Of a DNA stretch of 64,000 nucleotides, positions 19,224 to 27,600 are shown one piece after another (position 1 is the first letter of the stretch; every line of letters begins with the position of its first letter). The stretch is from an uncultured Aquimarina sp. GTDB lineage: Bacteria; Bacteroidota; Bacteroidia; Flavobacteriales; Flavobacteriaceae. The notes under the pieces are model-generated. The model was not told the origin of the DNA. It ran no database searches and saw only the letters and a program-made list of their open reading frames with translations. The stretch is taken from the NCBI GenBank assembly GCA_947498785.1, contig CANMLS010000001.1, positions 303,550-367,549 of the forward strand, given 5' to 3'. The translations under genes and the position numbers were made by a program.

Positions 19224-22200
19224 ATGATTGAAAATATAATTAAAGGTAATTTCTATGAAATTAGTTTAGGATCTGTTCCTACAGATGCTGATATTGCTTT
19301 TACTACAATAAGTACAGAAGTTACTGCCGGGCTTCTTAATCGTTTGGTTATAAAATCATATGGCTACAATCTTAGCATTCTTAAGAGTCTTGATATTGAA
19401 AAAGGATTTGACTTGGTCGAAGATAAAAGAGGGCTCAAATCTATTTTATTTATAGTTACTGTAGAAAAAAAAAGAAAAGTTGAAGACGCTCTAAAAGAAA
19501 ACCTCTCTAAAAGCATACAATACTACCTAAAATCATTATCTAACAAAAAAGTATGGTTACCCCTTATGGGAACAGGAAAAGGTGGATTAAGTTTTTCTAA
19601 GAGTCTTGAAATTACACTCAATGTACTTCTTGATTATTCAAATCACCTATCACAAGCAAACGTTAGTTTTATTATCTCTATTCCTACTAGTGAAGAAGGT
19701 AAAACTTTATTTAGTACTTTGAGGCAAACAAATACAATCGATACTAATTCTATTAAACAAAAAAAACCTGCAGTTACTACCAAGATAGAGGAAGAAGACT
19801 CTCAAAAAAATACAGTTAAGAAACAAAAAACATCAAAAAAAGAGCTCTCAAATGAAATACAAAGCCTTACAGAGAATTTTTCTGGAAAATTTTATCTTGT
19901 CGGATCTTCATGGGGCAAACAAGATAAAAAAGATCTTTTCTTTAGGAACAACACATGGGAAAATGCATATGATGAAAAATATATTGATCTGGTAAAAAAT
20001 GTTCGACCAGGAGATATTCTAATCATGAAATCTACATTTGCTAAGAAAAATGGCAAAGCATATATTAGAATAAAAGGATGTGGGACTGTTACCAATAATA
20101 ATGATGATGGTAAACATCTTGCTGTTAATTGGTCCATTAAAAATTTACAAACAGACATTGAAGGTCTAGGGTCATATAGAGCTACCATTTCTGAGCCAAA
20201 ACAAGAACATTTACTCACTATACTTTCCAAATTAGACACAGGTCAACTTTCTGATCTTGGTCAAACCAACACCGAAGTAAAATCAAATAATACAGTTACC
20301 AAAATCACCACTATTGCTGGTTTGGTAAGTGATACCGATTCTGGCACAGATCATCTCGATATATCTAAAGATGTCTCTGCATTTGCTCGAGTTATTGCTG
20401 CAAAAAGTTTTACACCTCCGTTAGCCATTGCTTTATTTGGCAAATGGGGTTCTGGGAAAAGTTTCTTTATGAAAAAACTAAAAGAACGTATTGAGTTATT
20501 GTCTTTTGCTAATCCAGAAAAAGGATTCTGCGAAGGTATAGCACATGTGCATTTTAATGCATGGTCTTATATGGACGCTAACCTCTGGGCTGGTATCATT
20601 ACCAAAATTTTTGAAGGATTACAACAATATATTAGTAATAATTCTCCCTCCGATGCTTATAAAAAAGAAATCGAAGAAATGCTTACTAGTGAGTTACATA
20701 TCACCAATGACGAGTTAACAAAGCTAAAAAAAGAAGAAAGGGATATTAACATTCAATTAGAAACTTTAGTAATTCAGAAAGATAATATCGAAGAAGAGTT
20801 AGAGCAAAGAATAGATGAAATCGAAAAGCTTACGGTTACTAAAGTTATAGAAAAAGTAAATAATGATTTTGCTGTTGAAACACGAATCAAAAATGCTGTT
20901 CATGAAAACCCTTCAATAATTAAAAGCAAAGAAGAATTAGCAAAGGTAATCCCCAGAGAATATTGGAAAAATCCAGATGAACTTTATCAACAAACAAAAT
21001 CAATACAAACTTTTTTAAAAATATTTTTTAAAACTGGAGAATTATGGAAAAACCTACTCTGGCTTATAGCAATTATACTTATTGTAGTATTAGTACCTCT
21101 TGCCTTAGAACTTACAGTAAGTGCTATAGGCATTACAGATTTTAATTTTACCAAAAATACTATACTAGAGCCCGATTATAGTTTTACCACCAAAATGCTA
21201 TCATTATTTACGATTCTAGGTGGATTATATACCAGAGGGATCGTTGTCTACAAAAAGCTACAACCTCTAGTCGCTTCTTTCTGGAATATCAAAAAAGAAT
21301 ATGAAGTTAAAAGGGAAGATGCTATTTTTTCCTTTAAACAAAAAGAAAAGGCATTACAGCTTGAGATTGAAAAAATCAAAGACAAGATTGTAGATATCAA
21401 TCAACAAATCAATCTCACAACAAAACAAAAAACAGAAATTGAGTTTAGATTAAGCAATACTCTATCCACTGAAGCACTACATAGTTTTATTGAGAAAAGA
21501 TCAGCTAGCAAGGAATATGAAGAACATTTAGGCATTATATCTATTATTAGGAAGGATTTTGAAATCTTAAGCAACTTGTTTACCGATCATAATGAGGAAC
21601 TTGAAAACAGTAAAAAAATAACAGATTTTAGAAAAAAATTCGAACGCCCATTACAACGAATTGTTTTATACATAGATGATCTGGATCGCTGTCCAGAAGA
21701 ACTCGTTGTCGAAGTTCTAGAAGCTGTTAATCTTCTTATGGCCTATCCCCTTTTTGTTGTTGTGGTAGGTGTTGATCCTCGATGGGTAAAGAATGCTCTA
21801 ATCAAAAAACATCAGTTACAATTTGTAAAAAACGAAAAAAATTCAGAGATAGAAATGATCGATCCATCCAGTTATCTCGAAAAGATATTCCAAATACCTT
21901 TTAATCTAAAAGCTCCAGCAGATAATAATGTAAAACATATGCTAAAGACTTTGGCCGAAATAAATCCTGTAATCAGCGATGATGTTATGACCATAGAACA
22001 AGAAGAGCTTGTAAGTATTGACGATAGCAGTTATACCGATGTCGAGCAAACCGAAAAAACTATTTCTACACCAGAATACCCTGTAAAAATAACAGAAAAA
22101 GACATTAAGGATATAGAACGTATCGAAACCAAAGAAACTATAGAATCCTTACAATTCTCTGAGCGAGAAGTAAAACTGCTACAAGACATGTCAATTATTA

Positions 22201-22583
22201 TTGGATCCAGCCCAAGAGCTATAAAACGCTGTATAAACATCTATAGAATTGTAAAAGCTCATGAAAATTTTAGGTACACTAATACTACCGATGACATTGA
22301 AATTTTATCCGTACTCTTTCTATTGGCAATTCCTATTGGTAAGTACAAACATTTAACTGCATCTTTGTTTAGATATGTTGTTGATAAATCCAAAGAAGCA
22401 CAGCAGTTACAAAGTTACTTTCATGCGCCTATAGATCATACTCTGAAACACACACATCCATTACAAGAAGAACTTCTGGAAAAAATGTTAGACTCTGAGA
22501 TAAAAGTGTTGTTAGATCAAAAATCTGATCGTTTTATAAAACACCTATACTTCTTAAAACGATTTGTATTTAACGGAATATAA
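19224..22583 (+). CDS. Macro-like / EVE-like / KAP-type P-loop NTPase fusion, membrane-bound
   Basis: A 1119-residue fusion. Residues 1-170: alpha/beta domain with LPLMGTGKGGLSFSKSLEIT, resembling the ligand loop of macro-type domains. Residues 171-215: basic, Ser/Thr-rich linker. Residues about 221-333: FYLVGSSWGKQDKKDLFFRN through YIDLVKNVRPGDILIMKS to GCGTVTNN, the EVE/PUA-like fold seen at the N-terminus of some McrB-type proteins. From 370: KAP NTPase, with Walker A GKWGSGKS (406-413), coiled coil 490-560, two membrane helices (about 610-632 and 657-675), second coiled coil 690-740, Walker B IVLYIDDLDRC (813-823) and a GSSPRAIKRCI element (about 994). KAP NTPases sit on the inner membrane face and several act in phage exclusion. 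Here the front domains probably sense a nucleotide or modified base; that is inference. Confidence 0.85.
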   Translation: MIENIIKGNFYEISLGSVPTDADIAFTTISTEVTAGLLNRLVIKSYGYNLSILKSLDIEKGFDLVEDKRGLKSILFIVTVEKKRKVEDALKENLSKSIQYYLKSLSNKKVWLPLMGTGKGGLSFSKSLEITLNVLLDYSNHLSQANVSFIISIPTSEEGKTLFSTLRQTNTIDTNSIKQKKPAVTTKIEEEDSQKNTVKKQKTSKKELSNEIQSLTENFSGKFYLVGSSWGKQDKKDLFFRNNTWENAYDEKYIDLVKNVRPGDILIMKSTFAKKNGKAYIRIKGCGTVTNNNDDGKHLAVNWSIKNLQTDIEGLGSYRATISEPKQEHLLTILSKLDTGQLSDLGQTNTEVKSNNTVTKITTIAGLVSDTDSGTDHLDISKDVSAFARVIAAKSFTPPLAIALFGKWGSGKSFFMKKLKERIELLSFANPEKGFCEGIAHVHFNAWSYMDANLWAGIITKIFEGLQQYISNNSPSDAYKKEIEEMLTSELHITNDELTKLKKEERDINIQLETLVIQKDNIEEELEQRIDEIEKLTVTKVIEKVNNDFAVETRIKNAVHENPSIIKSKEELAKVIPREYWKNPDELYQQTKSIQTFLKIFFKTGELWKNLLWLIAIILIVVLVPLALELTVSAIGITDFNFTKNTILEPDYSFTTKMLSLFTILGGLYTRGIVVYKKLQPLVASFWNIKKEYEVKREDAIFSFKQKEKALQLEIEKIKDKIVDINQQINLTTKQKTEIEFRLSNTLSTEALHSFIEKRSASKEYEEHLGIISIIRKDFEILSNLFTDHNEELENSKKITDFRKKFERPLQRIVLYIDDLDRCPEELVVEVLEAVNLLMAYPLFVVVVGVDPRWVKNALIKKHQLQFVKNEKNSEIEMIDPSSYLEKIFQIPFNLKAPADNNVKHMLKTLAEINPVISDDVMTIEQEELVSIDDSSYTDVEQTEKTISTPEYPVKITEKDIKDIERIETKETIESLQFSEREVKLLQDMSIIIGSSPRAIKRCINIYRIVKAHENFRYTNTTDDIEILSVLFLLAIPIGKYKHLTASLFRYVVDKSKEAQQLQSYFHAPIDHTLKHTHPLQEELLEKMLDSEIKVLLDQKSDRFIKHLYFLKRFVFNGI

Positions 22584-22635
22584 TACATGAGGTTCTGTTT
22601 TAATATTATATTACTATAATCCGTGAGTTTTTAAG

Positions 22636-22659
22636 CACTTCAACAAGCTCTGCATGACA
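22636..22659. repeat. Degenerate copy of a common flavobacterial intergenic repeat
   Basis: CACTTCAACAAGCTCTGC plus ATGACA resembles a CACTTCGACAAGCTCAG-type motif often met between genes in this group (from memory). One copy only in this window, behind the KAP gene. Confidence 0.25.
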
Positions 22660-22820
22660 ACTCACCCTTCCCTTGGAATCTAACCTCATCTTTTAAACTA
22701 TATCGATACGACCACTTATTAATATTCCAATAGAATTTGCATGTTTATTTTTACTACACTGAAGTTGAAACTCTAGAAACCTGAATACCTTATATACAAA
22801 CTCTATAAATAATATATTGC

Positions 22821-23210
22821 TTATACTACATCTACATATACCCAATGCCCTTGTTCTTTGGTAAACTTAGAATGTTCATGAATCATTTGCATACCACTAT
22901 CATTATAATAAAATGCTTTAAATTCTACTGTACCTTCAGTATCCTTAGGCATACCTCTAGAAGTTTGTAATACTTCTAGTTTAATCCAATTCACAGATTT
23001 AGCCCAACGTACAATTGATTTCTTTTCTTTAGACGATGGCCTTGTAGTACTATGATGACTTTTCACTAGATAATCTCCTTTTGCTATTACAAAAGCACTA
23101 TATCGTGAACGCATCAAGTCTTCTGCCGTTAATGCAGCTCTAATATCTTGATGGATTATTCCGCAACAAGAAGTATACACCTTTGATCTACCACAGTGGC
23201 AATTACTCAT
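22821..23210 (-). CDS. YchJ-like protein with SEC-C-type zinc motif
   Basis: 129 residues. The N-terminal CHCGRSKVYTSCCG is a C-x-C...CC zinc-binding motif as in SEC-C tails, followed by the YchJ core (LMRSRYSAFVIAKGDYLVKS, RPSS, then VNWIKLEVLQTSRG and GTVEFKAFY). Family members have an NTF2-like fold and unknown role. Its ATG lies inside the last codons of the small basic protein upstream (8-base overlap), so both are translated from one message. Confidence 0.85.
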   Translation of the reverse strand: MSNCHCGRSKVYTSCCGIIHQDIRAALTAEDLMRSRYSAFVIAKGDYLVKSHHSTTRPSSKEKKSIVRWAKSVNWIKLEVLQTSRGMPKDTEGTVEFKAFYYNDSGMQMIHEHSKFTKEQGHWVYVDVV

Positions 23211-23373
23211 GAGAAATTTCTGTATTGTTTTGTTGATTTATTTTTTGAGTCAAAGCTTTTAATCGTTTTGCTCTAGCTTCTTTCTCTTTTCTGATTTTAT
23301 TCTTTTTACGATTCATCAACTTAGCATGTTTTGCCTTATTCTGAGTATTCTTTTCTTTTCCCTTTTTTGCCAT
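23203..23373 (-). CDS. Small very basic protein, 56 residues
   Basis: ATG 23371-23373 opens a frame MAKKGKEKNTQNKAKHAKLM, continuing as a Lys/Arg-rich helix and ending in NTEISHE. About two fifths of the residues are Lys or Arg, which suggests nucleic-acid binding. The stop overlaps the start of the YchJ-like gene by 8 bases. It is short but the composition and coupling are convincing. Function unknown. Confidence 0.6.
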   Translation of the reverse strand: MAKKGKEKNTQNKAKHAKLMNRKKNKIRKEKEARAKRLKALTQKINQQNNTEISHE

Positions 23374-23556
23374 ATTCTATGTTCATATTAATACTCAAAA
23401 GATACAAGATAAATTTTTACTTCTATAATCACTGATGAATCGATGGTAAACGATAATCGATTGTTTAATACATTCTCACTAAAAGAATACGTTTTATATT
23501 TTACGCACACACTACAAATCAAAACTTTAAAAATGTAATGACAATAACTACATAGT

Positions 23557-24282
23557 TTAGTTATAGTGTGGGATTATCTTCTCTTCTTGTATCTGTATTT
23601 GCTGATATCCAATATAACGTTCAAGATCTTTTCTAAATACATATTTGCCTGTATCTCTTATCTCATCCAATGCTTCTTTAAGATGTGTAAAAGCCCTATC
23701 ACGTAGATCTTTGGCCTTAGAATCATCTAAAGTATCACCATTAGCTTTGGCTAATAACTCCAAAAGGTTCTCAGATTTTTGCTTTGCAATATCAAACTTT
23801 CTAAGATCATATTTCATTTTTTCCAATATCGGAGCATTTGCCTTACCCAACAGACAGATATCCATTAGATCCTTAATCACATCAACACTACTTTCTCTCT
23901 CTGTAATCTTGCGTAAATTTTTTAATACATCTGAATGCTTACGAAACGTAAAGTACAAATCAGCTACTAAATCATTTTTATATTCATAAGCTTTAGAGAA
24001 TTCTCTTTTCCATATTTTTAGAGCTTCTTTTTGACTATTACGTTCTTTCATCCAAACTATTTGTGCATATCTACATGCTCCTATACGAACTGGTAAATCC
24101 TCAACATATCTATTCCAATCTAATCCACTGTTCTCAAGAATAACTTTATCCTCATATGTCCATAAAAATAAATTTTCTGCTTCCCGCAAGGCAATTTCAA
24201 CAGGGATCGTTGGTGTCTTTACTTCTTCTAAAGATAAAGCTTCTAATACAGCTAATTTTATTTTATAATTTGCTTTTGACAT
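23557..24282 (-). CDS. Hypothetical helical protein
   Basis: 241 residues, soluble, helical throughout, with a charged C-terminal half (LRDRAFTHLKEALDEIRDTG then KYVFRKDLERYIGYQQ). The central part (ACRYAQIVWMKERNSQKEAL) is the best candidate for a conserved core. I recognise the general type as a conserved Bacteroidota protein of unknown role but cannot name the family. Confidence 0.65.
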   Translation of the reverse strand: MSKANYKIKLAVLEALSLEEVKTPTIPVEIALREAENLFLWTYEDKVILENSGLDWNRYVEDLPVRIGACRYAQIVWMKERNSQKEALKIWKREFSKAYEYKNDLVADLYFTFRKHSDVLKNLRKITERESSVDVIKDLMDICLLGKANAPILEKMKYDLRKFDIAKQKSENLLELLAKANGDTLDDSKAKDLRDRAFTHLKEALDEIRDTGKYVFRKDLERYIGYQQIQIQEEKIIPHYN

Positions 24283-24720
24283 TCGCTAATTATTTTAAGA
24301 ATTTGTTTTATGTGTAATTGTTACCCAACTTTATATTATAAAATGTCATAAAGAAGAGTTTTGTTACCTATTTTGATACTTTTTTTGATTTAAAGCATTG
24401 ATAATGCAAAATTCAACCAATTAAATAAATTTCCTTTTTAAAACAAATAAAGCACAATATAAAAATCTAAAAACAAGCATTTTAATAAGCTTCAAACAGA
24501 ACCGAATATTGTTCGTTTAATTAGGTTTACACCTGTGTTTCAGATGTAACTTTGGGGTTAAATAAATTATGTTATCCGCTCATTAATTTATCTTTATAAA
24601 TTAATGAAATTTCCCCATAAAATGATTTAATTTCTTCACATATTCTTAAAATTATAAACAGATAACATGAGGTAGATAATTAGTTATTTAGTAGCATTAT
24701 TAACCAATAAATAATTTAAA
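24283..24720. other. Intergenic stretch upstream of a lipoprotein gene
   Basis: 438 AT-rich bases between divergent genes. It holds a perfect 11-base inverted repeat with a 4-base loop (CATTAATTTAT at 24581-24591 and its complement at 24596-24606), 115 bases before the lipoprotein ATG. Apart from that nothing is recognised. Confidence 0.5.
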
Positions 24721-25233
24721 ATGAAATCACCCTTAAAATTCTTATCTGGAATATTAGTATTCTTAGTATTATTTACTTCTTGTGAAACTGCTGATACAGT
24801 TGAACCTGAAATTGTTAAAACCAATCCATATTTGGAACTTGTAGGTACTGTAGAACACAGACAAGCTACAGAGGAGGAGTTAAGTAAGCTTATTCCTGCA
24901 GAAGAAGCTAAAGCTAATTGTACACTTCATGGAGATAAAGGATGCACGGACAATGCTGAATCTGAGTTTGAGCGTTATGTAAAAGAATGTACTTCATATC
25001 CTCGTGTATGGCCTCCATCTGGTGCTGTTTCTACTCATTATTTAAGTATGATCTATTATGTTGATGGAGATGGAGATATTAATTTAGATCATTATCAGGA
25101 TGATCTACAAGCACATGTAACTCAATTAACCAGTACAGAAGGTGCTTCTTTTATTAGTGCTGAAATCGTATATTGGACATGTGATGAAAGAGAAAATAAT
25201 TCTTGTGTGTTATTATATACTGTGTATAGATAG
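24721..25233 (+). CDS. Hypothetical lipoprotein
   Basis: 170 residues. MKSPLKFLSGILVFLVLFTSCE is a lipoprotein signal with cysteine near residue 21. The mature part contains paired cysteines (NCTLHGDKGCTDN, ECTSYP, WTCDERENNSC) that could form disulfides, and a DGDGDINLD stretch resembling a calcium loop. No family recognised. A strong hairpin terminator follows directly. Confidence 0.75.
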   Translation: MKSPLKFLSGILVFLVLFTSCETADTVEPEIVKTNPYLELVGTVEHRQATEEELSKLIPAEEAKANCTLHGDKGCTDNAESEFERYVKECTSYPRVWPPSGAVSTHYLSMIYYVDGDGDINLDHYQDDLQAHVTQLTSTEGASFISAEIVYWTCDERENNSCVLLYTVYR

Positions 25234-25255
25234 AAAACTGAAAGTAAAAAATATT

Positions 25256-25289
25256 AAAAAGCAGACTTCCGTTTGAAGTCTGCTTTTTT
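25256..25289 (+). terminator. Intrinsic terminator
   Basis: A perfect stem AAAAAGCAGACTTC with its complement, 5-base loop and trailing T run, starting 22 bases behind the lipoprotein stop. Confidence 0.85.
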
Positions 25290-25359
25290 ATTTACACAGT
25301 TCATTGGACACTACCTTTATTGAGTATTTTTTAATCAGGAATGGTATTATATTTTATTT

Positions 25360-26037
25360 TCAAACCTTACTTTTCCAGCGTTTTAGTATCTGATTAATAT
25401 CCGACCGTACCTCTGTTCGGATTTCTTTTTTACGTTTTCCTTTACCAAACTGATTATCATAATTAGTTTCGGCATGCCGTATATGAGCTTCTACTGCCAG
25501 ATCAATCATTTTGCTATCAAATTCCTTAGCATTTGCTGTACGCCCTACTCTACCACTATATTTTTCACATGCATGTTTGGCTATTTCAAACTCTCGTTTT
25601 ACAGGGCAGCCAGGATATTTACTTCTAATAGCTATAGCAAAATTAACAATGTATTCTTTATCTTGTTGTTCTCTTATTATAGCTGCTTTTCTATTTTTTT
25701 CTGCTCGGATAGCTTGATCTTTCCTACATTCTATTTTTGCCTTCTCTATCGCAATTTTTTCTACCAATTGCCCTTGTCGTTCATATCGTTTACGTCTTTG
25801 ATTCCATGCCCATACTACTCCGCACAAAGTAGAATATTTCTTAGATCTACGGGTCATTGCAACATCGCCTGGTGGTAATAATACATATCCAGCGAACGAA
25901 GAACAACCAAAACAAGTGCCTTTGTGCCTTTCACTTTCTGCAACAAATGATTTTCCAACAAGGATACGTTTTCCACATTGTATACATTTTAGTTTTTCCT
26001 TCTTTGTTAAAAATATGTTTTGAGAAATTGTTGCCAA
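25360..26037 (-). CDS. DUF2293 domain protein
   Basis: 225 residues. The N-terminus has CIQC and CFGC pairs (about 18-21 and 42-45) which probably bind one zinc. The C-terminal part (KMIDLAVEAHIRHAETNYDNQ, then RTEVRSDINQILKRWKSKV) fits the DUF2293 family of unknown function. The only start in frame is TTG 26035-26037, behind a TGA two codons upstream; the next ATG is 60 codons in and would lose the zinc fingers, so TTG (or a lost ATG) is likely. Confidence 0.75.
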   Translation of the reverse strand: MATISQNIFLTKKEKLKCIQCGKRILVGKSFVAESERHKGTCFGCSSFAGYVLLPPGDVAMTRRSKKYSTLCGVVWAWNQRRKRYERQGQLVEKIAIEKAKIECRKDQAIRAEKNRKAAIIREQQDKEYIVNFAIAIRSKYPGCPVKREFEIAKHACEKYSGRVGRTANAKEFDSKMIDLAVEAHIRHAETNYDNQFGKGKRKKEIRTEVRSDINQILKRWKSKV

Positions 26038-26355
26038 ATATCAGTTGTTTTTAAAGGCTAGCGAAAATACATTTTTTAGTATTGATTTTACTTATCAATT
26101 ACCTACATTTTATTAACTTTGAAGCCCTTTGCCACGCTGTTTTTTATGCAACCATTATTTTTATTAACACTTAATTAACATGAGATATGAAGAATTGTTA
26201 ATTAATCTATAAAAATTAAATGTCGTCATTACACTTCTTCATCTACTTCTATAGCTCTCAAAACACTATAAATAAATACTTTAAAATATTAAAATACGGT
26301 TCTATCCTCTCACTTATTACGCTATAACCATTGTTTTAATGTTATTTTACCGTAA

Positions 26356-26384
26356 TTGCAAGATGAAGTTATTTCCTAAATTTA
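26356..26384 (+). promoter_or_regulatory. Possible promoter for the small ORF at 26443
   Basis: TTG (26356-26358), an 18-base spacer and TAAATTTA (26377-26384) resemble the Bacteroidota TTTG/TAnnTTTG promoter with a mismatch in the last -7 base. The ATG follows 58 bases later. Confidence 0.25.
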
Positions 26385-26442
26385 CATTCGAAGATCGCTA
26401 CAAAACTTTATTAGTAAACATAAGTTTATAACATCAACCATT

Positions 26443-26607
26443 ATGACCCCTATAGTCAAAACCCCAATGATTTTCTGTATGGTAAGTTTATATTGCTCTA
26501 CTTCTAATCAAAGGAAGCAAAATCAAATGTATCAGATTGAAGATAACATTACCCTTAAGATCAACAACACTCTAAAACCTCCAAAAGGAAATAGCCTTTT
26601 ACCTTAG
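26443..26607 (+). CDS. Possible small protein, 54 residues
   Basis: ATG frame MTPIVKTPMIFCMVSLYCST followed by polar sequence (QRKQNQMYQIEDNITLKINN). A short hydrophobic stretch ends at a cysteine, so it could be a tiny lipoprotein or the start of a truncated one. No family recognised; may be a remnant. Confidence 0.3.
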   Translation: MTPIVKTPMIFCMVSLYCSTSNQRKQNQMYQIEDNITLKINNTLKPPKGNSLLP

Positions 26608-26809
26608 CTTAGAGAAATTTTCTATGAATATATTTATGTATTCGTATATCGGCATAGAAATGGTTTCATAAACATTTGAATCACAATATAAACAGACAAC
26701 ACTTTATAAGAATAGAGTATTTTAAAATATAACACATTTACCCTATAGACATAGTAGAAGTATTTTACGGGGGGCTGTAAATACAATTGTTAATTTGTCT
26801 TCTACTTGT

Positions 26810-26846
26810 ACCGGGAATCTTGTTAGAGTAGATCTAGATTCCCGGT
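26810..26846 (-). terminator. Strong GC-containing hairpin behind the A2M fragment
   Basis: ACCGGGAATCT (26810-26820) pairs perfectly with 26836-26846, loop 15. It lies 38 bases beyond the stop of the minus-strand fragment. No T run follows on that strand, so termination is inferred from position and stability. Confidence 0.55.
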
Positions 26847-26884
26847 TTAAAAAAATATTAATTAACCAGTTCTTTTAAATATGA

Positions 26885-27457
26885 TTACGCATCAAAAACA
26901 CTTGTAGAAATTGAATGTAAAACATGTATCTTTTCACACTTTTCTATGGTATGTTTTACCAGGGTTCTCCTATGAGAATCCTGGTTTTTTTTACTTCTTT
27001 TGTTTTGTAATGCCAATATTCTAACCCCTATCTCCGAAGATATTTCTACTATCGCCATTGGCATTGCGACTACTCCTTGGGCAGATCTATCATATACTTC
27101 TATCGTCATTCTTACATTATCTCCAACAGCATATGGTTTATTAACCAATTTAGTTTTTAATTGTAATTTACATTGACCATAAGTGTCTGGTACAGGGCTA
27201 TTCCAACGTATATTCATTTCATAAGGAAAAGTTATATCTTCATTGTTAAAACGAACCGTCAACTGTTGCTTTCCTTCTTTAATATAACTTTCTAAACCAT
27301 CAACGACTATTTGCCCTCTTGTATTCATTTTTAATTTTTTGGAGGTTGTTTTTCCGTTAATAGTAAGATGTATAGATTTGTTTTTATTAATTACCTTATT
27401 TCTTTTAGTATAGAAGAAAAAAATTATAGTTATAAATAATTTTGACCTTGACAACAA
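26885..27457 (-). pseudogene. Alpha-2-macroglobulin family fragment
   Basis: The 190-codon frame matches only the end of Bacteroidota alpha-2-macroglobulin-like proteins (normally well over 1500 residues): LTINGKTTSKKLKMNTRGQI, VDGLESYIKEGKQQLTVRF, YEMNIRWNSPVPDTYGQC, KLVNKPYAVGDNVRMTIEVY and MPMAIVEI. There is no ATG before it; the frame opens only with a TTG at 27457. After about residue 150 the sequence stops looking like the family (KRSKKNQDSHRRTLVKH), which suggests a further frameshift. The thioester and bait regions are absent. It is a gene relic. Confidence 0.75.
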
Positions 27458-27600
27458 TGAATCATCTTGGTAATACTATCATCTTAACAATATAGAAGGC
27501 TACATTTTATTTAGTAACTTTATCGACTTAAGGTTAATCATCAAAAAAAATATGTATAATTCATAAATCAAAAACGAAAATCACACAAAATCATACTGTT

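Larger units (their letters stand above)
26038..26884. other. 847-base gap with little recognisable content
   Basis: Very AT-rich. It holds a possible 54-codon plus-strand ORF (26443-26607) with a promoter-like sequence before it, and a strong hairpin at 26810-26846. The rest shows no coding pattern. Beside the A2M fragment it may be the eroded body of a larger locus. Confidence 0.5.
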
